DNA of 64,000 nt, taken from NCBI GenBank assembly GCA_020638655.1, contig JACKIC010000001.1, positions 434,001 through 498,000 on the forward strand, in the 5' to 3' direction. Positions within the stretch are counted from its first letter, which is position 1; the number at the start of each line of letters is the position of its first letter. This document shows positions 50,145 through 58,463 of the stretch, piece after piece. The notes under the pieces were generated by a model that made no database searches, had not been told where the DNA came from, and saw only the letters and a list, made by a program, of their open reading frames with translations. The DNA is from Planctomycetota bacterium. GTDB lineage: Bacteria; Planctomycetota; UBA1135; UBA2386. Made by a program: the position numbers and the translations under genes.

Positions 50145-51328
50145 CGGGCGAGCCTCCGCAACCGCGCGCAGGCCTCTTCGAGCACGGGCCAGTCGACGGC
50201 GAACTGGAAGCGCATGCTGCGCACGCCTTCCTTGTGGGAGAAGAACAGGTCCCCGGGCACCGCGTTGATGCCGATCTCTTCGATCATCTTCAGGACCGCG
50301 GGGTGAGGCGCCAGATCGCCGAACACCTTGCCGTAGTCGGCGAGCACGTAGTAGGCGCCCTCGGGCTTCGTGAACGCGAACCCCGCGTCGGCGAGCGCCG
50401 CGCAGAAGGCGTCGCGCTTCTGCTCGTAGCCCGCGCCGAGCTCGGCGTAGAACGAATCGGGCAGCTCCTCGAGCGCGCGCTGTACGCCGCGCTGCATCGG
50501 CCGCGCCGCGCAGACCTCCATCTGGTCGAAGACGATGCCGCACTTCTCGACGATCTCCGCGGGCCCGGCGACGAAACCGATGCGCCAGCCCGTGATCGAG
50601 AACGTCTTGCTGAACGAATTGAGCGTCAGCGTGCGCTCGGCGAGCTCCGGCACCGTCGCCGGCGACACGTGGCGACGCCCGTCGAAGCACATGTATTCGT
50701 AGACCTCGTCGGTCAGCACCACGACGTCGCTGCCGTCGAGCACGTTCGCGAGCGCGGCGAGTTCGGCGGTCGTCCAGACCTTGCCCGACGGGTTGCCCGG
50801 CGTGTTGACGACCACCGCACGCGTCTTCTTCGTCAGGGCGCGGCGCAGCGCCGCCTCGTCGAACGCGAGCGTGTCGCGATCGAGCGGCACCGCCACCGGC
50901 ACCGCGCCGAGCAGCGGCACCGTCGAACCGTGGTAGCTGTAGAACGGCTCGAACAGGATCACCTCGTCGCCGGGCTCGAGCAGCGTCGTGCCCGCCGCGT
51001 AGAACGCGCCGCTGCTGCCCGTGCAGACCGCGACGTTCTCGGGCCCGTATTCGAGCCCGTTGTGCCGGCGCAGCTTGCTGGCGATCGCTGCGCGCAGCTC
51101 GGGCAGGCCCATGTACGGCGTGTAGAGCTGGCGGTCGCCGCCGTCGATGCAGTCGATCGCGCCGCGCTGCAGCGGCGCCGGCGTGTCGAGGTCGCAGACC
51201 CCCTGCCCCAGGTTGATGCCACCGGGCACCTTGTTGATGACCAGGGTCAGCGATCGCAGCAGGTTGCCCTGGTCGAGGTGGCGCCGCCGCGAGGCGAGGC
51301 GCGAGAAGGCGCGGTGCAGTTCGGTCAT
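50141..51328 (-). CDS. Class I/II PLP-dependent aminotransferase
   Basis: 395 residues from ATG 51328. Fold type I signatures: INLGQGVCDLDTP at the start, YTPYMGLPELRAAIA, VVVNTPGNPSGKVW (N and P contacts), and the Schiff-base Lys in NSFSKTFSITGWRIGF. C-terminal RSMRFQFAVDWPVLEE includes the carboxylate-binding Arg. Similar to aspartate/kynurenine-type aminotransferases; the substrate is not clear. Coupled to the PIG-L gene by a 4-bp overlap, so a shared pathway on amino or amino-sugar compounds is possible. Confidence 0.9.
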   Translation of the reverse strand: MTELHRAFSRLASRRRHLDQGNLLRSLTLVINKVPGGINLGQGVCDLDTPAPLQRGAIDCIDGGDRQLYTPYMGLPELRAAIASKLRRHNGLEYGPENVAVCTGSSGAFYAAGTTLLEPGDEVILFEPFYSYHGSTVPLLGAVPVAVPLDRDTLAFDEAALRRALTKKTRAVVVNTPGNPSGKVWTTAELAALANVLDGSDVVVLTDEVYEYMCFDGRRHVSPATVPELAERTLTLNSFSKTFSITGWRIGFVAGPAEIVEKCGIVFDQMEVCAARPMQRGVQRALEELPDSFYAELGAGYEQKRDAFCAALADAGFAFTKPEGAYYVLADYGKVFGDLAPHPAVLKMIEEIGINAVPGDLFFSHKEGVRSMRFQFAVDWPVLEEACARLRRLAR

Positions 51329-51448
51329 TCGGGTGGCGGCGAGGGGGCGCGATGATACGCCGCTGCCGCCGGTTCGGTCAGTGGCGATCGACGGTTGCGC
51401 AGATGCCACAACTCGGCCGCGCGCCGCGGCAGAGTTCCTGCCGCACGG

Positions 51449-52483
51449 CTACTCCTTGCCCGCCGATGGCTTCTCCGCCGCCCCACGCGACTGCGGCACG
51501 CGCAGCACCGCCCTGCCGAGGACCTCGTCGGTCCACTCCAGGAACAGGCGCTCGAGCAACAGGTCGCGCACCAGCTTCTCGGTGCGGTCGTCCTTGAGCT
51601 CCAGCTTGCCCTTGGGCGGGACGCGCTCGACGACGCGCGCGACCCACCAGCCCTGCGGGCCTCGCAGCGGGCCGACGAACTCCCCCGGCGCCGCCTCGTG
51701 GAACAGCAAGTGCGCCGCGGAGCTCACGGCCGCAAGGTCGGTGAACTCCGACTCGCCCATCAGCTGTCGCAGGATGTTGTAGCGCATCGCGTTCTCGGGC
51801 CAGCCGCCGACGGCCTTGAACGAATCGTCGCCGAGGCCCTTCGCCGCGGGATCGGCGCGCAGCGCCGCGAGCGCCTTCGCCGCGCGCTGCTCGGCAGCGA
51901 CGAAGTCCCAGCCCTTCTCGCCTTCGTGATGCGCAGCGAAGAACCAGAGTTCGACCTTCACGGCGCCATCGCAGAGGAAGTCGTTCGAGCGCTTCACTTC
52001 CTGCAGCAGCTGTTCGCGCGGGATCTCGCCCAGGGACCGCTCGAACGCGTGGAACACGCGCCACCGCGCCACGAACGCGTCGAGGCTCGGATATCCCTTG
52101 TACCGGGTCGCGATCACCTTCACCGTGAACGGCGTCGCGTCGTACGGCTTGCGATACTCCTCGTACGCTTCGGCCAGTTGCTCGTCGTCGAGCGCCTTGC
52201 CGGTCCGCCGCAGCTCTTCGGTGAGCACGTCGAGGATCAGCACTTGTGGCAGGTGTTGCGCCGGGTCCGCCTGCAACTCACCACAGCGGCGCCGCAGGTC
52301 GTCGCCGCTGACCATGCTGCCGTTGACCTCGAGCAGGGCGGGGTCCGGCGCAGGACCGCGCAGGATCGCGTCGAGGCGGTGCTGGAACTTGGGCTGTTGC
52401 TGCTGTGCGCCGAGTCCCGCGGCCAGGATCGGTGCCAGGAGAACGACGCGGCGGAGAGAGCGTGGACGGTCGGTTCGGCACAT
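51449..52483 (-). CDS. Exported SurA/PpiC-like protein (tentative)
   Basis: 344 residues with a signal sequence (RRVVLLAPILAAGLGAQQQQP). The N-terminal part resembles SurA chaperone helices: LLEVNGSMVSGDDLRRRCGELQADPAQHLPQVLILDVLTEELRRTGKALDDEQLAEAYEEYRKPY. The rest could contain a parvulin-like segment (LLFHEAAPGEFVGPLRGPQGWWVARVVERVPP matches the end of a PpiC domain). A periplasmic folding factor is the likely role. The match is moderate; no isomerase active site could be verified. Confidence 0.65.
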   Translation of the reverse strand: MCRTDRPRSLRRVVLLAPILAAGLGAQQQQPKFQHRLDAILRGPAPDPALLEVNGSMVSGDDLRRRCGELQADPAQHLPQVLILDVLTEELRRTGKALDDEQLAEAYEEYRKPYDATPFTVKVIATRYKGYPSLDAFVARWRVFHAFERSLGEIPREQLLQEVKRSNDFLCDGAVKVELWFFAAHHEGEKGWDFVAAEQRAAKALAALRADPAAKGLGDDSFKAVGGWPENAMRYNILRQLMGESEFTDLAAVSSAAHLLFHEAAPGEFVGPLRGPQGWWVARVVERVPPKGKLELKDDRTEKLVRDLLLERLFLEWTDEVLGRAVLRVPQSRGAAEKPSAGKE

Positions 52484-52550
52484 GGGAGACCCTCGGGGTT
52501 GGCGGCAGGGGACGCCTCGCGCCGGCGGGGACTCCGCGATTGCCTGGCGA

Positions 52551-53825
52551 TCAGCGATTGCGCAGATACCACAGCTCGGCGGCGCGCACCGCGGCGAGGT
52601 TGCCGTCCGCGTCCTTCGCCGCGTCGTAGCCGAAGGTCTCGCCGGCGATGCCCTGCAGCGCCGCCGCCGCCGCCCGCCGCTGCGGCTCGATCTTGCTGCG
52701 CAGCGCCTTGAGCACGTCGGGCATCACCTCCTTGCCCTGGGCCACCAGCTGCTCGGCGCACGCCTCGACGTCCTTGTCGGGGCTGTGCGGCCCCAGGTTG
52801 ACGAAGCGCACCACGTACTGGGTCACCGCCCCGACCTGCTTCTGGAACTTGCGCCGCAGGAACAGGATCGCGAACGACGTCGCCACCGGGTCGCCGGCCG
52901 CGTCCGCGACCATGCCCATGACTCCGTCCTGCGCGCTGGTCCAGCCGCCGCTGGCCATCTGCGCGGCGATGAACATCTTCGCGCCCCTCTCGTACCAGGA
53001 GACCTCGCCGACTTTCTCGACGTCGCAGAGGATGCCCGCGCGTTCGAGCCCGTAGTGGAAGTAGAAGCAGCGCCGCTCGTTCAACGAGCCGATCGTCGCG
53101 ACGTTGCGCTCGAACCACTGCCAGCCGCGACCGATCTCCTTGTCCAGCGACTTGCCGACGCGGCTCTTCTCACCGAGCTGCTGTTGACAGATCGCCAGCG
53201 CCGCGATGCCCGCCGCGGTCATCGACGCGTACGACAGACGCGTATCGGTCGCGCCGCCGGGCGAGTAGCCGAAGCCGCCGTAGTTGTCCTGCAGATCGCG
53301 CACGGCTTTGGCCATGTCGGTCCAGACGCGCTTGTCGACGTCGAGCCCGAGCGCCACCGCCGCGCGCAGGCCCAGGGCCGCGTACTGCGTGTTGCTGAGG
53401 TCCCAGTGGTTGGAGTTCTCCTGATAGTGGAATCCCCCCTTGCTCGTCTGCCGGCGCAGCAGCCGGCCCAGATCGCGCTTGGCGAGTTTGGTCCGTTCGG
53501 CCGTGTGCGGCAGCGCCTCGAACACCAGCAGCCGCAGCGCGAGGTCGTAACACTCGTCGGGGTCCGAGGCGGTCAGCACCTCGAGCGCCTTGGTGAAGCG
53601 CGGCTCGTCTTCGCCGACCCCGTCGTGGATCGCCGCGAGCAACACCAGCGCCACCAGCCCGGGCCGGTTGTTGCCGTGGCCCACCTTGCGCAGGTGCGTC
53701 AGCAGGGCCGGCCGCGCCTCGTCGAGCGTGTGGTTGATCTCCTCCTGCAGCGTCCGCTCCTGGGCGGGCGCGGCGAACACCATCGCGCAGCTGATCAGCA
53801 GCGATCTGCAGAGGGAACGGGACAT
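52551..53825 (-). CDS. Exported prenyltransferase/squalene-cyclase-type repeat protein
   Basis: 424 residues from ATG 53825. Signal peptide (RSLLISCAMVFAAPAQE). An alpha-alpha toroid is suggested by repeated pairs of helices with Gly/Trp-rich turns: DLGRLLRRQTSKGGFHYQENSNHWDLSNTQYAALGLRAA, KAVRDLQDNYGGFGYSPGG, GWQWFERNVATIGSLN, and MFIAAQMASGGWTSAQDG. The fold belongs to terpene cyclases, but the catalytic Asp-rich motif of squalene-hopene cyclases (DxDDTA) is not visible, so it is more likely a binding protein than a cyclase. Confidence 0.8.
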   Translation of the reverse strand: MSRSLCRSLLISCAMVFAAPAQERTLQEEINHTLDEARPALLTHLRKVGHGNNRPGLVALVLLAAIHDGVGEDEPRFTKALEVLTASDPDECYDLALRLLVFEALPHTAERTKLAKRDLGRLLRRQTSKGGFHYQENSNHWDLSNTQYAALGLRAAVALGLDVDKRVWTDMAKAVRDLQDNYGGFGYSPGGATDTRLSYASMTAAGIAALAICQQQLGEKSRVGKSLDKEIGRGWQWFERNVATIGSLNERRCFYFHYGLERAGILCDVEKVGEVSWYERGAKMFIAAQMASGGWTSAQDGVMGMVADAAGDPVATSFAILFLRRKFQKQVGAVTQYVVRFVNLGPHSPDKDVEACAEQLVAQGKEVMPDVLKALRSKIEPQRRAAAAALQGIAGETFGYDAAKDADGNLAAVRAAELWYLRNR

Positions 53826-53922
53826 TGCGGGCGACCAGGGGGGAGCGGTCACGATAGCTCTCCGGCCCCGGTGTGTAACCCGGCTCCCGCACCACAGCGG
53901 GGATTCGGGGTCGCCCCCGCGA

Positions 53923-55455
53923 CTAGTGCAACACCTCGGACACGACGTTGCTGAAGCTCGGCTGGTACGGGTAGGGCGCCATCAGCGCCTGCACGAAGAT
54001 CGGCACCCCCACGAGCCAGGGATAGTTGGGGATCGCCAGGTTCATCGAGGCGATGCCCGTGGACTGCGGAACGACCAGCAGCGGCAACGTGATGAGCGGC
54101 TGCGCGAGCCCCAGGGTCCCGTACGGAGGGACCGCAGTGGTCGCCGGCGCGAACGACGCCACGGGGATGGCGAGGCTGACCGCGCCGCTGGGCTGGTGGC
54201 GCATGTAGACATCGAGCAGGAAGTTCTGCCCGATCGCCGGCGCGGCGGGGCTGTACAGCTGGCGCTGCAGGTTGGTGTAGTGCCTGACGACGCCCGAGAA
54301 GACGCCGTTGGAGACCAACATGTCGACGTCGCCATCGCCGTCCAGGTCTCCGAGCACGAGGGTCCCCGTCTCGTCGTTCACGATCGGCATGCGGCTCGCG
54401 GTCACGTCCGTGTACCCGCCGGCGCCGTCGTTGAGGTAGAGGCGATTCTGCTGGCCGACGGAGAACTCGAAGTTGCCGATGACGAGGTCGAGGTCGCCAT
54501 CGCCATCCATGTCGGCGAGTGCGACCTTGGTGGCGCTGTCGGCATCCACGGGCAACCGGGCCGCCGTGACGTCCGAGAAGATGCCCGTGCCGTCGTTGTC
54601 GTAGAGGCGATTCTGACCATCGATGCCGAGCACCAGGTCGAGATCACCGTCGCCGTCCACGTCGCCGAGCGCAATGCTCGTAGTGAACAGCGCGCCGAGC
54701 GGCATGTTGGTGAGGGTCGCGTCCAGAAAGACCCCCGTGCCGTCGTTGAGGTGCAGGCGGCTCTGACCTGCTTGCTGAGCCGAATTGCCCACCACGAGGT
54801 CGAGGTCGCCGTCCCCGTCCACGTCACCGAGTACCGCCGAGTTGGTCGGATCGCCGATGATCGGCAGTCGACCGACGGTGGCGTCGGTGAACGTGCCCGT
54901 GCCGTTGTTCAGATAGAGGAGGTTCTGCAGGTAGAACCCATTGCCGATGACCAGGTCGAGATCGCCATCGCCGTCCACGTCGCCGAGCGCCAGCGACGTG
55001 ACCAGGTTGAGGTCGACGGGCATCTGGCTCGCGGTCACATCGGTGAACGTGCCCGAGCCGTTGTTCACGTAGAGCCGGGTCTGCGCGCCCTGCCCCTGGC
55101 TTCCGATGATGATGTCGAGGTCGCCGTCGCCGTCCACATCGCCGAAAGCGACGGCGGTGGTGTAGAGGAACGCCACCGGCATCCGAGCGATGGTCTCGTC
55201 CACGAACGCGCCCCCGCCCTGGTTGATCAGCAGCCGGTCGCGCTGAGGAGACGCGGTGCCCGTAGCCCTGCCCAGCAAGATGTCCAGGTCGCCGTCGCCG
55301 TCCACGTCACCGAGCGCCATGGTGCTCGCCTGAGGGGAGTTCGAAGGCAGCGCGATGCGCGCCAATTCCGCGAACTGCAATTGAGCAGCGGCAGGTGCCG
55401 TCAGAATGGCGAGCGCGCCGGCGAGGGCGAAGACGGAGTGGATCGAGGGATTCAT
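53923..55455 (-). CDS. Exported FG-GAP/VCBS repeat protein
   Basis: 510 residues with signal peptide (SIHSVFALAGALAILTAPAAAQ). Seven repeats of the form GDVDGDGDLDLVIG are spaced about 50 residues apart, each with an Asp/Gly-rich calcium loop, together forming an integrin-like beta-propeller blade set. Each is followed by RLYLNDGTGTFTDVTA-type strands. The C-terminal 110 residues (YSPAAPAIGQNFLLDVYMRHQPSGAVSLAIPVAS) form a separate beta domain seen in other exported proteins of this lineage. Likely a surface or adhesive protein. Confidence 0.9.
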   Translation of the reverse strand: MNPSIHSVFALAGALAILTAPAAAQLQFAELARIALPSNSPQASTMALGDVDGDGDLDILLGRATGTASPQRDRLLINQGGGAFVDETIARMPVAFLYTTAVAFGDVDGDGDLDIIIGSQGQGAQTRLYVNNGSGTFTDVTASQMPVDLNLVTSLALGDVDGDGDLDLVIGNGFYLQNLLYLNNGTGTFTDATVGRLPIIGDPTNSAVLGDVDGDGDLDLVVGNSAQQAGQSRLHLNDGTGVFLDATLTNMPLGALFTTSIALGDVDGDGDLDLVLGIDGQNRLYDNDGTGIFSDVTAARLPVDADSATKVALADMDGDGDLDLVIGNFEFSVGQQNRLYLNDGAGGYTDVTASRMPIVNDETGTLVLGDLDGDGDVDMLVSNGVFSGVVRHYTNLQRQLYSPAAPAIGQNFLLDVYMRHQPSGAVSLAIPVASFAPATTAVPPYGTLGLAQPLITLPLLVVPQSTGIASMNLAIPNYPWLVGVPIFVQALMAPYPYQPSFSNVVSEVLH

Positions 55456-55686
55456 GGCAAGGATGTGGGGGTGTGTCTACCAGGAGAGGGGAGACCGCGC
55501 CGAGTAGCGCCAAAATCCTCGACGGCAACCCGACAGACACCGCGGGACCCCGCCCGTATCAGGAAGAGTCGCGCCGTTGCGCGGGCCTTTTTGCGCCGGA
55601 ACGCCGATGACGACGGGGCTCCGCGCGGTCACGATGACCTGCCAGCCCCTGGCATCCGGGCGCGACGCCGGGACGAAGGCAACACC

Positions 55687-56613
55687 ATGCGCATCGCCAT
55701 CACGGGAGCATCCGGTTTCGTCGGCGGAGCCCTGACCGCGCAACTACGCGCCCAGGGCATTGCCGTCGTGCCGCTGGTGCGGACCGCCAACCCGCCCGAG
55801 GGCAGCAGCACCTGGGATCCCCGCGGCGGCAGCCTCGACGAACGCCACCTGGGCGCCGTCGACGCGGTCGTGCACCTGGCCGGCGAGAACGTCGCCGGCG
55901 GCCGCTGGAGCCGCGCGCGCAAGCAGCGCATCCGCGACAGTCGGGGTCCCGCGACCGCCGCCCTGTGCCAGGGCCTGCTGCGGCTGCAGCAGCCGCCCAA
56001 GGTGCTGGTCTGCGCCTCGGCCACCGGCATCTACGGCGACCGCGGCGAAGAGCTGCTCGACGAGGGCTCCGCCCCGGGCGAGGGCTTCCTGCCCGAGGTC
56101 GCGCGCGACTGGGAGGCCGCCACGCGCGCCGCCTCGGACGCCGGCATCCGCGTCGTCAACCTGCGCATCGGCATGGTGCTCGACCCGACCGGCGGCGCGC
56201 TCGGCAAGATGCTGCTGCCGTTCAAGCTGGGCCTCGGCGGCCGGCTCGGCAACGGCCGGCAGTGGATCAGCTGGATCACGCGCAACGACCTCGTGCGCGC
56301 GATCGAGTTTGCGCTCCTGACCGAAACGCTGCGCGGCCCTGCGCTCGCGACGACCCCCCGCCCCGTCACCAACCGCGAGTTCACCGCCGCACTCGGCGCG
56401 GCGCTGCGGCGGCCCACGTGGTTCCCCGCCCCGGCGACGGCGCTGCGGCTGCTGCTCGGTGAGATGGCGGATGCGCTGCTGTTGTCGAGTCAGCGGTGTC
56501 GGCCCGGCGCGCTGACGGCGGCGGGGTTCAAGTTCGAGCAGCCGGAGGTGCGGGAGGCGTTGGTCGGGATGTTGGGCAGGGATGGTACGCACGATCGAGC
56601 CGGCCGCGAGTAA
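55687..56613 (+). CDS. TIGR01777-type NAD-dependent epimerase/SDR
   Basis: 308 residues from ATG 55687. Rossmann motif ITGASGFVGGALTAQL at the N-terminus, then DAVVHLAGENVAGGRWSRARKQRIRDSR, which is the family hallmark, followed by CASATGIYGDRGEELLDE (Ser-Tyr site) and a C-terminal DUF1731-like end (RRPTWFPAPATALRLLLGEMADALLLSSQRC). Members resemble YfcH and have unclear substrates. Divergent from the FG-GAP gene across 231 bp. Confidence 0.92.
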   Translation: MRIAITGASGFVGGALTAQLRAQGIAVVPLVRTANPPEGSSTWDPRGGSLDERHLGAVDAVVHLAGENVAGGRWSRARKQRIRDSRGPATAALCQGLLRLQQPPKVLVCASATGIYGDRGEELLDEGSAPGEGFLPEVARDWEAATRAASDAGIRVVNLRIGMVLDPTGGALGKMLLPFKLGLGGRLGNGRQWISWITRNDLVRAIEFALLTETLRGPALATTPRPVTNREFTAALGAALRRPTWFPAPATALRLLLGEMADALLLSSQRCRPGALTAAGFKFEQPEVREALVGMLGRDGTHDRAGRE

Positions 56614-57184
56614 CCCCCGGATCCCGCCGCCCGCGCGATTCCCGAGAAAGCACAACCGGGCGCAGGTCGGCTGACACCAACGCGGTGCTTGATCACCGCA
56701 GCCGCTCAGACCCATCCCTCGGCCGCGGCCGCTTCCTTTGCACCGTCCGGAGGAACGCCGGCCCGCCGGGGCCCTTGCACCGCATTTTCGAAGCCTCGGG
56801 AACAGGCACCCCTGCACGCGCAGACCACCGGGCACTCTCACTCCACCGGAGCGCTCCGTCTGGCAGCGCCGACCGCTCACGCCGACACCACCGGCGAGAG
56901 CGACCTGCCGACGCCGTCACGGCGCCAGGCGCGACGCAGGCCGGAGGCCGCCGACTCGGCTCTGTCGAGCGGGCTCGTCGACGAGCCCGCGGCAGGACCG
57001 GTCGGCGGCCGCGTGGGGGGGACCCGAGGGCGCGTCGACCACTGACCGCCGATCGACCCGGAGTCGGCGCGTCCGCCGCGGAAACCTGCCCGCCCCGAGT
57101 CCCTTCGCACCTCGGCGCGGAACCTGCCCCACCCCACCGCGTTCGTCGCGCCCCCCCACGGCAAAGAACCGTCCGAGGCACCCC
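56614..57184. other. 571-bp gap with no supported gene
   Basis: Open frames on both strands here are GC-composition shadows without RBS or recognisable protein. The stretch holds a perfect 22-bp palindrome at 56969-56990, described separately, and a C-rich run before the serpin RBS region. Nothing else is evident. Confidence 0.6.
56969..56990. repeat. Perfect 22-bp palindrome upstream of the serpin gene
   Basis: Each half reads GCGGGCTCGTC in opposite orientation with no loop. The symmetry centre is a SalI-like GTCGAC. About 200 bp before the serpin ATG, it could be a dimeric regulator operator. Confidence 0.6.
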
Positions 57185-58405
57185 ATGAAAGCCAAGCCAT
57201 CCCTGTCCATCGCCGCGCTGATCGCCATCGCGCTGTCCGCCGCAGCGCCGTCCCAGACCCCGAAGGAGGACGCCGTGATGCTCGCCACCGCCCTCAACCG
57301 ATTCGGGGTCGACCTGTGCGCGCAGATCAGCAGCTCCGGCCCCGCGACGTGCTCCCCGGCCAGCATCGGTATCGCCCTGCTGATGGTGCTTCCGGGCGCG
57401 CGCGGTGAGACGGCGGCCGAGCTCGAGAAGGTGCTGCAGCTGCCGGCCGACCTGCGCGGCGACCGCCTGCACCGCGCCGCGCAGCAGCTGCTGGACTCCC
57501 TGCGCGCCGCCTCGAGCGACGCCAAGAAGCTCGAGCTGCGGCTCGTCGACGAGTTCTGGGTCCAGAACGGCTTCGAACTGCTGCCCGCCTACGTGCGCAC
57601 GCTCAAGGAGCACTTCGCCAGCGCAGCCCACGGCGTCGACTTCGCCCGCGACCCCGAAGCCGCGCGCTCGCAGATCAACGCCGCGATCGCGACGGCGACC
57701 AACCAGCGCATCCCCGAGCTGATCCCGGCGGACCTGATCGACAGCGATACGCGACTCGTGCTGACCAACGCGCTGTGGCTGCGCGGCGCCTGGCAACACC
57801 CGTTCGGCGAGTCGGCGACGAAGCCGGCGGCGTTCACGCTCGCGGACGGCAAGCAGGTCGAGGTGCCGACGATGCACGTCACCGAGCGCTTCGGCTACGC
57901 CCAGAACGCGCACTGGCAGGTGGTGCGCATGCCGTTCGCCGACCCCGCGATCACCTGCGACGTGTTGCTGCCTGCTGCGGGCGAGAAGCTGGACGCGATG
58001 CAGGCCGAACTGCTCGCCGGCGACTACCAGGCCGCGCTGCAACCGGCTGCCGTGCACATCGCGATGCCGAAGTTCCGCGTCGCCGCGGCGCATCGCCTGC
58101 GCAAGCCGCTCGAGGCCCTGGGCATGCGCAGCGCGTTCGACGCGAGCGCCGACTTCTCGGGCATGCGGTCGGGGCGCGACCTGGCGGTCAGCGAGGTCGT
58201 GCACCAGACCTGGATCGACGTCGACGAGAAGGGTGCCGAGGCCGCGGCGGCGACGGCGGTGATCATGAAGCGCGGCAGCGCGCATCCGCGCGACCCCAAG
58301 CAGTTCCGCGCCGACCGCCCGTTCGTATTCGTGATCCGGCACGCCGCCACCGGGCTTGTGCTGTTCACGGGCCGCGTCGACGACCCGAGCGCCGCGCCGC
58401 AATGA
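57185..58405 (+). CDS. Serpin (exported)
   Basis: 406 residues with a signal peptide (PSLSIAALIAIALSAAAPSQ). Serpin core: MLATALNRFGVDLCAQIS, NPFATCSPASIGIALLMVLPGARGETAAEL-like start, LTNALWLRGAWQHPF, and the C-terminal FRADRPFVFVIRHAATGLVLFTGRV. The reactive loop hinge DEKGAEAAAATAVIMKR has small Ala residues at P12-P9, the mark of inhibitory serpins; the likely P1 lies near the KR/GS junction, suggesting trypsin-like targets. Exported inhibitors may protect surface proteins or regulate a secreted protease. Confidence 0.93.
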   Translation: MKAKPSLSIAALIAIALSAAAPSQTPKEDAVMLATALNRFGVDLCAQISSSGPATCSPASIGIALLMVLPGARGETAAELEKVLQLPADLRGDRLHRAAQQLLDSLRAASSDAKKLELRLVDEFWVQNGFELLPAYVRTLKEHFASAAHGVDFARDPEAARSQINAAIATATNQRIPELIPADLIDSDTRLVLTNALWLRGAWQHPFGESATKPAAFTLADGKQVEVPTMHVTERFGYAQNAHWQVVRMPFADPAITCDVLLPAAGEKLDAMQAELLAGDYQAALQPAAVHIAMPKFRVAAAHRLRKPLEALGMRSAFDASADFSGMRSGRDLAVSEVVHQTWIDVDEKGAEAAAATAVIMKRGSAHPRDPKQFRADRPFVFVIRHAATGLVLFTGRVDDPSAAPQ

Positions 58406-58463
58406 CGCCGCGGTGACGGGCCGGGACTGGCGGGCGCCACCCGCTCGCCGTAGACCTGCGACC

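Noticed and set aside
48243..50306. A 687-codon plus-strand frame opposite the PIG-L gene
   Set aside because: Antisense shadow of a gene with clear domains.
52551..53825. Squalene-hopene cyclase for the hpn locus
   Set aside because: The protein has the toroid repeat style and a signal peptide, but no DxDDTA catalytic motif and is too short (about 424 aa).
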